Under the pieces are notes generated by a model. It did not search any database. It was given only the letters and a program-made list of their open reading frames with translations, and was not told the DNA's origin. A stretch of DNA of 64,000 nucleotides from NCBI GenBank assembly GCA_028274465.1, contig CM051455.1:43727129-43791128 (forward strand), in the 5' to 3' direction. Shown here in pieces: positions 12,017 to 23,800 of the stretch. This DNA is from Plantago ovata. Taxonomy: Eukaryota > Streptophyta > Magnoliopsida > Lamiales > Plantaginaceae. Within the stretch, counting starts at the first letter, position 1, and the number at the start of each line of letters is the position of its first letter. A program made the position numbers and the translations under genes.

Positions 12017-13267
12017 TGTAACCAAAAAAATTGCAATGAAATTTTATTGATTTTAAATATTTAGATTTACAATCTCTACGAATCTTCTAATTCGACTCTT
12101 CAAGAAATATCTAGAACTTGACTTTTGATGCTTCGGTCTTCTCTTGGCGTCGACTTGGAAGTTTGGATTTGTTGACTCAAGGGACTTCGCAGCTTGTTCT
12201 TGAGACGTCGCTTTGACTTGCTTGAAGTTGGCAGTTGACGCTTGTTAACTTCTTGGATTTGTTGATTCAAGGGCCTTCGCAGCTTGTTCTTGAATCTCCA
12301 CTTGAAGTTGGCGGCGATCGTTTGTTAACTTCTTGTTCACTTGATCGATGTCGTTGACTTCGTCTTTGAGCTTCTTCACTTGTGTATGTCTCTATCGTCT
12401 TCAAGGGCTTTGTGCTTGATCTTGATTTGGATTGAGGATTTGATTTGAATGTGTTGATTAGAGGGCCTTCGCAGCTTGATCTCTAACTCCACAGGGGTTT
12501 GATTTGGACGGCGTCAATGCAAGGGCTTGCGCTTGATCTTGGATCGATTGAACGTCAGGTATTGAGTTTGATCTACACGAACGAACACGTCTTCAAGGGT
12601 TGCAGAGACTTGATCTTGAATCTGTCATGTTTGTTGCTTTGATCTTCGAGCGAGTGCCTCCACGAGCTTTGCGGTGGAGTCCGATCTTCCGTTGTTGCTG
12701 CAAGTGTCTTCGAGACTTGTTCTTGGAGCTGCCTTTGACTTCTTGAAGAACTGGAGCTGTTCTTGCTTAGAAAGATGCCTTCGATCTTCTTGGCTTGTTG
12801 TGGAATTCTTCACTTCTGTTTGAGCTCTGGAATTCTGGCTTCTGAATTGTGATTTTTCTGGTGGAGAATGAGCTCCTTATATAGGTGAGGAAAAAGAGAA
12901 TGATCAATTCTGATTGGTCGATACAGATTTGATCTTATCTGTATTTATTTCTAGCAATTAATTAATAACTGCATCAATTTTATGACGTGTCACATCATGA
13001 TTGGTCACTTTGAGTCTTCTTTCTCATGCCATTATTTTTAATTATAAAAATAATATTGACACAATTAATATTCTGTGGCGCTATTTGATTGGCCAGAAAC
13101 AATCCATCTTTTCCACGTAATTATTTCATGAGAAATAATGTTAAGTGGCTTTAAAATCTTCACAATATCCACGTGGCACAATTTGATAGGCCACAAATGA
13201 AGCATATTAAAATCATTTAATTTGATGATTTTAATTATTTACTAGACACATTTTTGTGTGTCTACAC
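12017..13267 (-). mobile_element. Solo LTR, 1251 bp
   Basis: A TG...CA bounded sequence (plus strand TGTAACC...GTCTACA) is flanked by an exact 5-bp duplication CAACT (12012-12016 and 13268-13272). Read on the minus strand it starts TGTAGACACAC, has a TATA box CCTATATAAGG (plus 12876-12885) and an AATAAA signal near its end (plus 12043-12048), so it is an LTR in minus orientation. No gag-pol follows, so it is solo. The transcribed part contains degenerate repeats of a GGGCCTTCGCAGCTTG motif (12170-12480). The 62-codon open frame at 12625-12813 lies within it and is not recognisable. Confidence 0.88.
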
Positions 13268-13354
13268 AACTGTATATCGAATTAAACTTAGTTAATTTGA
13301 TCTAAATATAACTAAACTTATTTTTTAATTATTTAAGTATAAACTAGCAAATAA

Positions 13355-13373
13355 CCCGTCGAAATTCGACGGG
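13355..13373. repeat. Perfect 19-nt palindrome at left edge of the minisatellite
   Basis: CCCGTCGAAATTCGACGGG is self-complementary around a central A. The CCCGTCGAA half is the same as the CCCGTCGAA core of the 42-bp repeat that follows. Confidence 0.9.
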
Positions 13374-13489
13374 AAATAATATATTCACAAATAATTAAAT
13401 GAAGATCAATAGAAATAAATAACATCGTTCTTTTTTTATTATTATTGACAAAATATCGTAGAACAATCACATCAAATGTGATCAATATT

Positions 13490-15131
13490 TTAAAAATTAA
13501 AATATTGCGGAATAGATTTATAAGTAAAGTTTAGTGTTCTAAATTATTGCATAATAGACCCATTGAACGAAGTTAGTGTCCTAAAGTATTGCACAATAAA
13601 CTCGCCGAACACAACCAGTGTCCTAAAGTATATGGAATAGACTCGTCTAACGCAGATAATGTTCTAAAGTACTGCGGAAGAACCCGTAGAACACGGTTAG
13701 TGCTAAAAAATATTGCGGAACAGACTTGTCGAACACAATTAGTTTTCAAAAGTATTGTGGAACAGATCCTTTGAAAGCAGATAGTGTTCAAATGTATTGC
13801 GGAGCAAACCCGTAACGTACTTAGTGTTCAAAAGTATTGCAGGATAAACCCGTTGGACGCAATTACTCTTCAAAATTATTGTGAAACAGACCCGTCGAAA
13901 GCAGATAGACTTCAAAAGTATTGTGGAACATACCCGTCGAAAGTAGTTGGCATTCAAAAGTATTGTGGAACAGACCCGTCTAATGCAATTAAAGATAATG
14001 TTATACGGAACAAACCCATTAAACGCAGTTAGTCTTCAAATGTATTACGAAATAGACCCGTCAAACGGATTTAGTGTTCAAATTATTGTGGAACATACCC
14101 GTCGAGCACAGTTAGCATTCAAAAGTATTACGGAACATACCCGTCGAAAGTAGTTGGCGTTCAAAAGTATTGTGGAACAGACCTGTCTAATGCAATTGTA
14201 GATAATGTTATGCAGAACAAACCCATCAAACGCAGTTAGTCTTCAATTGTATTATGAAATAGACCCGCCAAACGGATTTAGTGTTCAAAAATGTTTTGCA
14301 ATAGACCCCTCGAACTCATTTAGCGTTCAAAGGTATATCGGAATAGGCCCGTCATACATAGTCAGTGTTCCAAATTATTACGGAATAGACCCGTCATACA
14401 TAGTTAGTGTTCAAAAGATTTGCTAAATAGACCCGTTGGACGTAGTTAGAGCTCAAAAGTATTGCGAAATAAACCTGTCATATGTAGTCAGTGTTTCGAA
14501 TTATTGCAGAATAGATCCGCCGTCGGACGTGGTTAGTGTTCAAAAGTATTGCGGAATAGACTAGTCATACATAGCTAGTGTTCAAAATTATTGCTAAATC
14601 GACATGTAATACATAGTTATAGTGTTCAAAAGATTTGTTGAATAGACCCGACGGGTGCAGTTGGAGTTCAAAGGATATTGGAATAGACCCGTCGTCGGAC
14701 GAAGTTAGTGTATAAAAGTATTTCAAAATAGACCCGTCAGATGCAGTTAGTGTTCAAAAGTATAGAGGAAAACACTTGTCGGACACAGTTTGTATTATAA
14801 AGTATTGCAGAATAGACCTGTCGGACGACGCAATTAGTGTTCTAAAGTATTGCAGAATGGACCCGTTAACGCACTTCGTGTTAAAAAATATTGCTGATCA
14901 AACTCATGAAACACACTTAGTGTTCAAAAGTATTGCGAAATAGACCTGTTGAACGCACTTAGTGTTTATACGTATATATTGCAGGATAGGTTCGTCAAAC
15001 ACAATTAGTATTCTAAATTATTTTGGAATAAACTTGGTGATCCCCATTGATGTTTTAAAACCATTGAGAAATAAATGAGTTGAACATGCGAATTAATATG
15101 TAGTATCACATAAGCATTCTGAAATTATTAT
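13490..15131. repeat. 42-bp minisatellite array (about 36 degenerate units)
   Basis: The consensus unit is about 42 bp, reading GGAATAGACCCGTCGGACGC then AGTTAGTGTTCAAAAGTATT then GC. Units vary by substitutions and by indels of 1-4 bp. As 42 is divisible by three and stops are rare, long open frames appear on both strands (13573-14426), giving 14-residue repeats such as SVQKYCGTDPSNAV; I treat these as by-products. The array decays towards 15.05 kb and its last degenerate unit continues past the Cassandra insertion to about 15445. I do not recognise the family. Confidence 0.9.
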
Positions 15132-15411
15132 TGTAACGCCCCAGATTTCAGAAGTTTAAAAGGGTTGAGAACGCTACTCATACCATCAAGGTGCACCTTT
15201 CTTTTCGGAATCCACCTAGAAGAACTTCAGAGTTAAGCGTGCTTGCTCTGGAGCAATTCTAGGATGGGTGACCCACTGGGAAGTTCCCGGTGCGCGCACG
15301 AGTGAGGACAAAGTGCGCGGATTAGAACCCGTGTTGGTCTGTGGGTCCAGCATATCACCCCAGAGAGCGCCCATGAGTAACCACACCGGCCGGATTGGTC
15401 GGGTCGTTACA
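15132..15411 (+). mobile_element. Cassandra-type TRIM solo LTR containing 5S rRNA-like sequence
   Basis: A 280-bp element begins TGTAACGCCCC and ends GTCGTTACA, flanked by an exact 5-bp duplication ATTAT (15127-15131 and 15412-15416). Its middle (about 15175-15290) is clearly 5S rRNA-derived: AGAGTTAAGCGTGCTTGCTC at 15230-15249 matches the 5S A-box region and AGGATGGGTGACCCACTGGG at 15261-15280 matches the C-box region. 5S-derived pol III promoters inside the LTR define the Cassandra family of terminal-repeat retrotransposons in miniature. There is no second LTR, so this is a solo LTR. The flanks join into one degenerate minisatellite unit. Confidence 0.95.
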
Positions 15412-15416
15412 ATTAT

Positions 15417-15932
15417 GCGATAAGCCCGTCGGAGACGACGGCTTATTTGTAATATCATTAAAGAATATACAACATAATAAATTGATTTGAATCTAATCCA
15501 TTTAGAACCAACACCATTTACACTTGTAATTTTCTCATGGGTCCTGAGTTCCAAATCTCGAACCCACATTTAGAAACAATTTTAGATTTAAATTCATAAT
15601 TATACGGGGGCCTCTCTTGCACGCATGAAATTATCATTAAAAGATTTCTTAAAATTTTATTTTCATTCTAAATTTTGGTGAAACAATTCCATAATCAATC
15701 AATCATCCATATAAAGATGTTGATTTTATACGTACAGAAAATTGTGAAATAATTGAACGATCGATAGATTTCTGCTTTTATTTTAGAAAAGAGATTCCAC
15801 ATTAAATTAAATATTGAATGCCGAAATTAAAATTCTAACACTAAGTCAAATGGGTAAAAAGATTGAATAATAAGTAGTGTAGGTTACAACTTTTTTTTTT
15901 GTAAGAAAAGACTAATGTCATTAAACCTTGTT
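15417..15932. other. End of minisatellite and AT-rich spacer
   Basis: At 15419-15445 an interrupted palindrome ATAAGCCCGTC...GACGGCTTAT closes the array on the right. The rest to the next LTR is AT-rich without recognised content. Confidence 0.5.
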
Positions 15933-15937
15933 ATTCT

Positions 15938-18044
15938 TGTAAGAAAATACGGTCAGAGTTACCCCTAGGGTACGCAGCGGAATTTCAAAAATTTCTTAAT
16001 ATGCAGGTTAATTGATTATGTATATGCCGTATATATTTAAACACGTCAATTAGAAAACTAACCGTACTTCCAAAGCAAGCACAGCTTCCAAGTCTTCGTA
16101 ATAATCCGGTGTATCTTCTCCTTCGTCGAAGTCGAAGATATCTGCAATACTTCGATTATCTGCAAGACAATAAAAGTTAGTTTCCAGCTCCTAGAACCTC
16201 AACCTTGGTATCCACGGATGAACAGCCTATCAGAAAGAATGCTAGGATATTCTTTGTGTGACCAAGAAGATGGGGCGGCGATTCCTCCGGTAGGTGGCGC
16301 GCGCGTGTGGCTTATAGAGGAGGGGAGAGCTTTTATTTTATCTAAGAAAACTGGGTAGAATAATTCTCTAAGAATTGATTGTTCAACTGTGTGAAAATCT
16401 ATGTCAAAAGCTCTCTAATAGTCCACTATATATAGTAGTCAATAGAAGCCTAAAGCATAAGCAATTAGACTTCATAAAGGAATAAGAATCTAATTCTTAT
16501 CGCACTAGGAAACCAATTTCAAGTCTAGATTCATTCCCAATCAAATTAAAACTCAATCAGGAAAATCTAACTTATCCCTTAGACTTCTAATAGAGGAAGG
16601 AGTCGAACTCCTTCCCCTACTCCATCTCGCGCGTGCGCGCGTCCTAACGGTGTTAGGTGGCTCCCGATTTTGGGACCCACTTATAGTTCTAAGGCAATTC
16701 AAACTCCAAGTAGATTTTGCCCATGTGCATATATTAATTCTAAATTAACATATCATTTCAAATCAAACCTCTATTATATTTCCAAAATATAATCTTTAAT
16801 TGTATTTACATAAAATACAATTAATTAGCCAATTCAATTAATAATTCCAAATCATCAATTGAGCCACTAAATATTATAATTAATTCCAAATTAATTATAA
16901 TCCATCAATCACAATTAATTCCAAATTAATTGCGGTTCCATCTTCAAGGATATTCGGATAAGCTGAATCACCACATAGTGTGACCCATAGGGCCTCATTG
17001 TATTAAGCAAGTCATAGACTAGGCAAAATGGAATTCCTAGACGGTTCCATTTGCAATATTAATACATGAAGACGTTTGAGAGGTTTCTCAAAGCAAACCC
17101 TTTCGTTGCGAAGCCTGTTGCGCTCAACGCGGCGATGGTAACGTCCCTTCATCTGACTTGCTCGAATGTATCTAGGATCGATGAAGTGTCTATCCTAATA
17201 ATACATCCACGGGCGTCTTCAGTGAGTTGCATGGTGAATCCAATATCTATTATGACCATCATAATAATATTGATACGCTGGCCAGCGGTTTTACCAATCA
17301 CAACTATGAACGACTATGAGCAGTGCTCTCTTGTGCTACACGTGAGAGATGAATCATTCACAGAATCACTTATCATCCCCATTTGTATGTAGCCATAATC
17401 CTGGATCGTGTCTTAGGTCAACTGCTTATTCAGAGCTGACATCGACGGGTCCACCAAGGATATGGGGCAACAAATGTGATGATAAAGTCTTGTAAGTCCA
17501 AAGGATGACTGACATCACTTCGACAACTTACCGGTTCCCATAGACACTTCGGTGTAGAGTATACATCGATGGGAGTGTCCGGTGGGTACTTCCATTGTTC
17601 GATAATCATTCTTCGAACAACTATGCGCAGTTATGGGAACGTTTCTCGATTGTCCAACAATCCGTTCCGTGGCCGTGGGATCGGCTCACACTTGCTCCAA
17701 CAAGTATAACCTCCACGCATACTAGTCTCATATGGTTCATTCAGACCCCTACATCCGAGATGAACCTCGACTAGGGAGAGTTTGGGATAGATGATAATTC
17801 ACATAGCTCCCACTATCTGTGTGATCGGTCATCTATCCGAGGGGACATGTTTAATATCAATACAGACAGAAATAGAGATATGACATGCTGCATGCCTGGT
17901 GTAATATAAATATGAAAGCGATACTCAATAGTAAAACGACAAACATATATCATATTACGTTGACCTGTGTAATAGTACATATATGCCCTTTATAAGGGCT
18001 CCATGCCCTTAATAAGGACTGTCTCTAGGACATATACACTATCA
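15938..18044 (-). mobile_element. Solo LTR, 2107 bp
   Basis: A TG...CA sequence (plus strand TGTAAGAAAATACGG...ACACTATCA) is flanked by an exact 5-bp duplication ATTCT (15933-15937 and 18045-18049). In minus orientation it has a TATA box CTATATATAG (plus about 16428-16437) followed by a transcribed leader ending near the element end in TCCGCTGCGTACCCTAGGGG. There is no gag-pol, so it is a solo LTR, and a long one. The 108-codon open frame at 17066-17392 lies inside and looks fortuitous. A GC-rich GCGCGCGTG patch occurs at about 16296-16306 and again at about 16626-16640. Confidence 0.87.
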
Positions 18045-18049
18045 ATTCT

Positions 18050-20802
18050 TTCCTCTTCCCCGATAGCCATAGTTGCTACACATATGAATTGAATGCAAAA
18101 GTCACATTTCATCTTCTTCTCACTTTTGAATTGGCAATATAGCTAGCCCTGAGGATTTTGCATCATTCTCCAATTGCCATATGAAACTTAATTTTGTATT
18201 CCATTTTATATCGATCATTGCAATAGATTGAGATCATTGGTAGAAAATATCGATTTTATAGAAGAATAAAATTGGAGATAAAAAGATTTCACAGATAGAC
18301 AAACAGATAAGAACTCCCATTCGAGTCCTGATTTTCCCCAGTTATAACCAAATTGCTGAAACAAACTAATTGAATTAGATCAATTGATGAATCAATTCCT
18401 AAGCATAAGTTTGACTTTTAAGTTTTAATAGTGAGTCACGGGGACTTGGCTTCAGTTTCATCTTCATCTTGGTTAGAATCTGAGTTGAAAAATGTAATTG
18501 TGTAGGAAATTGATTGGTGATCGAGATAATTATGGAGAGATTGAGATGGATGATAGTAGATTTGATTGAATTGAAGAAAAGAAGCTGAAATCAAATTTGG
18601 TTGTCCGTGTTGTTTGATTTTTCCTCTTTGTTTCCTAAGAAGGTTAATATGAGTGAGGAAGTGAAGATTGATGAATAGTGGACACGTGGCATTGAAAGAA
18701 ATACGAATCAATAGGAATAGGACACGTGGCTGAAGGAGATGCTTAGAAATATTACTTCTTTAAAGTATAAGTAGATAGATGTCAATTAATTAAATAAATT
18801 TAAACCGAACTAAATTGAGTTGTTTTGTACTGAAATGAATTGAAATCGGTGTATTTTAAGTTATGGGGATTTCGGCATCATTGATAAGTCGTCAAACAGT
18901 AGTCATTCATAAATCGCGCGAACTGGGCATCCTCCAACTGTAGTTGGTTAAGAAAGGAAAGGTGGGTTGCATCTTGCATGAATGGAACGACGACACCAGA
19001 AGATCCACCATAGTTAATCAACGAATTAGAACATTAGAGAGAAGAATTCAGGAAGACATATGTTTATTTCTTCAAAGCGTGAATAAAAAAATAAAAAAAG
19101 TTGACGAGCTTATATACTAGTGATCTAGACACAGTACTGGGTTATTAGAGTTCTAATCAGAAAAAAATTGTAAAGATAAATCATAAATCTACTCGACTGA
19201 CCTCTAATGAGTCTAACTAAAATAACTATTATAGATACTTCTCGCTCTTGGACCTAACAGGCCACGAGTTAGTCACAACCCAAGCGTTTTGGGATTTATG
19301 GAATCCCTACATAAGGTGAACCAAATCGAGTTTATCATCCTTATGTAATTGCAATTAGAACTCGCAAAAGTCATTCGAACCCAAAATCCGACCCACAGTT
19401 TGAAGTCTCACCCGATATATACCGGTCAAATTATATCTGAACCTTTTTCCCCAAGATCGACCCAAAGTCACCCAATACGAGTGCATCCGGATAAAATTGA
19501 CCCAAAAATAATCGGTTCTAAATTATCCGAATTAATTTAAACCCGAATTCATCTGATCGAATTAAATTTGGGCCGAATTCATCCCTTATGAAATTATGCG
19601 AATTGAATTTGACCCGGGTTCACCTGATAACTAAGGACTCGAGTTATACACACACATGACTCAAAAACCCAACATAACACAAGTATGGTCAACATATGAA
19701 TAAACATATCCCTTTTAAGATACATTGTTTTAATTACAATATTATTATTTTTTAATGTTTTTCTGGCAAATTTTACTACATGGGAAGGGATGGATGGATT
19801 ATAATTTATAAATCTACAGCTCCCATGTTATGTTTGATGAAACGTTCGGAATAAGTATATATCGATATATAACATACACATGTAACACCCATATATGAAT
19901 TGACTTGATGTGAAATGCCATGAAGGGTCAAAATATGAATAAATTCTCAATTTAGACGACATGAAGCATTATTTATATAAATCTCAATACGACTTGAATC
20001 CCAACTACACCTGAATTCAAATCGACCTGAATCCGATACGTAATTGCTTGAAGAATTACAATCCGAACAAATTCCGAATCTGAAAAACTCAAGCTCAAAT
20101 TGAACCGATCCCATCTAAAATGATAAGATGCTTTATAATCGGAATAAATTCTAAAACTTCACAATATTCAAAATCCAAACCCAGTCTGATCAAACTCATT
20201 ATAAAATAATTTATAGACTTAAGTTATAATTACAATTTGCCAAACTCCCTAGTAAAAGTTAAAGTGGAAAGAGGTCAAAGTAAGAGTACTAGTTGAGTTG
20301 ACAACTAATCTGAGAGTCTAGACGGGTTGATAAAATAGGATGAGATCATGTTGGGTCATAACGCTTCTCATAAAATACAACCTTATCTCACCATACACGA
20401 AACAGGCCACCGTTTTTGCCAAACCGGACTGCTTTCCTTCACATTTAAAACAGTAAGTAGTACTACTCCTTTTAATTTAAAAGAAAAAAACATTAATTAT
20501 TCTAAATATTTTTATATTTTTATTGCCTTTTTAATATAACAAAACATAGAAATAAGAAGGAAGAATCACAAGAAAATTTTGGGAAAACTTAAAAACAAAA
20601 AAGGAAAAAAAACTGAAAAACAACGGAAGAAAAAAGGGAAAATCCTGGTCCTAGAAATTCCAGTGTTGATTACCATTTACCATCATCAAATTCATCAATT
20701 CAATTGAACAGAGCTCCTAATTTGATTGATTTCAAATTCTGCAGCGTTTGTGTTTAGATCGTGTTAATTGGTGTTTTTTCGGAGTAATCTGTTCAATTTG
20801 TT
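18050..20802. other. Intergenic region and RFI2-like promoter/5' UTR
   Basis: 18.05-19.3 kb is AT-rich with two GGACACGTGGC G-box motifs (about 18678 and 18719) but no adjacent gene start on either strand. 19.33-20.2 kb is a degenerate region full of ACCCGAATT-like words, probably an old repeat. 20.55-20.80 kb is the promoter and 5' UTR of the RING gene. Open frames at 18436-18711 and 19349-19540 are unsupported. Confidence 0.45.
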
Positions 20803-23800
20803 ATGGGATTGGGAGCCACCGATAATATTGTAGACGACGGCGGTGGTGGTGGAGGTGGAAAAGAGGAGGAGCTAGCGGTGGCGGTTTCGTGCTCCATTTG
20901 CTTGGATGCCGTCACGGATAATGGGGAAAGGTCCTGGGCTAAGCTCCAATGTGGCCATCAATTTCACCTAGGTCAGTTTTGTTTAGCTAACTTTGCCAAT
21001 TTTGTTCTCTGATTGTTGTTTTTTAGATCTAATTCGTTTGTGGATGATCGTGTTTGAGTTTCAATTTTGATTTTAGCTCGATTTGTTTAGTTTCAATTGG
21101 TGTACTAGGGTTAACTCTGGGTGATGAACTTTAAGTTGTGATGGTTGATGGGAATTTGAGTTTTGGAGTTTGTGAATATGATTGGAGATGGATTTAGTAT
21201 GTTGACCTGGGAAATAGGTTAGCAAGTAAGCTGTAGAATGGGTAATGGATTAATGATTTTTGTCGGTTACTGGGTCGAATTACTACGTGTGAGATGCCTG
21301 TTAGATGATTGGTTTCTGCTGTCGCGAGAAGCTCGTGGCTATTTGACTTATCTTGAGGACTTCACGTAGTGGCGCGATGAGATCCTATGATCAATGGATT
21401 AACGATTCGATGAATAGGGAATTTCGATTCATTATAAGGGAGGGGTGGTGGCATTACTAGAGCTATTGAGCATGGCATAGCTGGTATGGACAGCTTTGGC
21501 TGCATGTTTGAGTGAAATATACATCACTTTTAGGTTTTATTTGCAACATTCAAGAAGTAAAACATAGTTACAGTTGCACTTAAACTAAATAATAAAAATA
21601 ACAATGGTAATAATGATGAGGCGTCTACAGCTTGTAGTAATGATGATGATGCTGATCCCGACTTCCACTTTTCCACATTGAGGACCTGATTTTTGAATTT
21701 ATACTTCATTTTACTAGTTAAAAATGTTTGCATTGTTGTGTCTGAAATTTAGGGTTATTTGGAAGTTGAAGGTACTTTATTTTTTTTAAATAATTTTTTC
21801 CCCCGCTAGTTGTTTCTTTACTACTAAACCTTTTCCTGAATCTACTATGTGTTCATACAGACTGCATAGGTTCTGCATTCAATGTTAAGGGGGCTATGCA
21901 GTGTCCAAACTGTCGAAAAGTTGAGAAGGGTCAATGGCTATACGGAAATGGTAGTCGTCCCGTGCCTGAGTTTACCATGGAGGATTGGACACATGACGGA
22001 GAGCTATATGATTATGGTTATTCTGAATTGGTGAGTATGAATTTGGCGTGTATGAGGACTGTCACGCATTGAATTATATTGTCTTGTTTCATGTGTGTGA
22101 TCCACCTTTTTGTCACGTGCATAATTTCATTTGTTTGTTATAGCCTCCTAGAAGCATGCATTTGGGGAAAAAAAAAAAAGAAAAAAGGCCAAGTTCTTTT
22201 AATGAACATGGTTGAAGTAGTATGATCTAGTGTACTATGTGTACATGAAAAGGAAAGTAAGATTTTCGTTACCTAAATTGCACAAATGAAACATTGTCGT
22301 TATGTGCTGTTATATATGATCATCTTTCCACTTGCCAGCTTAGTTTGACGAGGCCTTATAAGTTATAACGCCTCAGCTTTATAACGCCTCAGTTAGTTAT
22401 GCCGTATGAATTTGTGGGCCCATCTGCAGTAACTTCAGCCACAAACAAATTCACCAAAGCTCTTAGATTAAATTTTATTGTAGATTTTGTTTTGAGATCT
22501 TAGTTATGTGCTGATTTATACACAAACCAAAACATTTGGTATTTTTTTGTCGTCGATGTGAACAATGCATCTTACCACTTTCCTTCCTTCACTGCCATAG
22601 ATATCTTGATTCCTTCACTGGTGGCCTTTTGTACAGACAGGGATAAAGATGAATTCCTTTCTTTTGAAGTTGTTAACTAAGATTCAGAATATAAAACCAG
22701 CTTTTCTGCAAATTATTTTTTGACTTATTATGACTTTCTTATGAAATCATTCAAGCTTTTGGGAGTTGTAATAATCATGACCAACTGTTTTTTGTTGTTT
22801 GGCTATTTTCAAATTTGCATTCATAGCCCGCACTTATCTGCTTGAACTTCTTTACTGTGCATGTTTGTAAGATTAAGCTGGGAACACATTGTCGATTTTA
22901 TATTTTTTAATAATTATGTTTGCTTATGGGTGGATTTACAGTCAGCTATTGGAGTTCAATGGTGTCCATACACACCCTCAACTTATGAGTAAGTATCATC
23001 TTTTCTCCTTCCTTACCGGTTCCAAGTTCAAATTTCGGGTAAATCGAATTTTGTTATTCGCATTTATGTATGGAAAATACACTTGAACGCTCTTCGTGAA
23101 AAATGTATGACACAGTTTACTGGAATTTGCTTGATTATGATATCAGCTTCAATCGATCCCTGCTTGTAAGTATGTAAAGCTTGCTTTCACCAACTAATAA
23201 AAGACTCAGTATGCATTTCTTCCGACTCCTGTCAGCAGCATGTTCTTCATATGCTGATACAGAGCATTACTTTTTTTCTACCAGCTGCATAGCTTTTCTA
23301 CAGGTCCTCACTTGCATTGTAGGGAAAACACCTTAAGCGGTAGAGGACATTTGAAACTGCCCGGACATGTCTTCCCTGGTGTTTTTGTTTCCTAGTTGAT
23401 ACCAAATAACTTATGTCAGGCAACATGAAATAAAATATGAATAATTGGACTCCAGAATTTAGAGATGCAGTCTATTTGTAGTTCATTTATATTATATAAT
23501 GATGATTATGCATTTGAAATGCATGTGCTAAAGACAATACAAGCTGAAATGCCGAATTGAATGTACATGCGATCAAGTTTCTTGGAATTTTGAAGGGGGT
23601 GAAACTGCAACTGGTTTGCCAGAGCACTATTTTCTAGATGCTGATAGGCAACACTGTCATTAGTTCTGTTGCATGTGCATTGTTTTAAAACATCACCTCT
23701 GTTGTGGAAAGAAGCAAACTCTTGCTGATTGTAAACTATGCATTACTGTTCTTTTTCCTCCCCTTTTGAGTTCTTATATGCTCATCTAACAATTTTTTCC

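Noticed and set aside
13573..14426. Several overlapping frames on both strands encoding 14-residue repeats
   Set aside because: They follow from a 42-bp non-coding tandem repeat; frames drift at indels and no start context or conserved protein is seen.
15175..15290. Functional 5S rRNA gene
   Set aside because: The 5S similarity is partial and diverged, and the segment is enclosed in a Cassandra LTR with a target duplication.
17066..17392. 108-codon plus-strand frame
   Set aside because: It lies antisense within the 2.1-kb solo LTR and resembles no protein.
18436..18711. 91-codon minus-strand frame near two G-boxes
   Set aside because: No recognisable domain, and the composition is that of AT-rich spacer.
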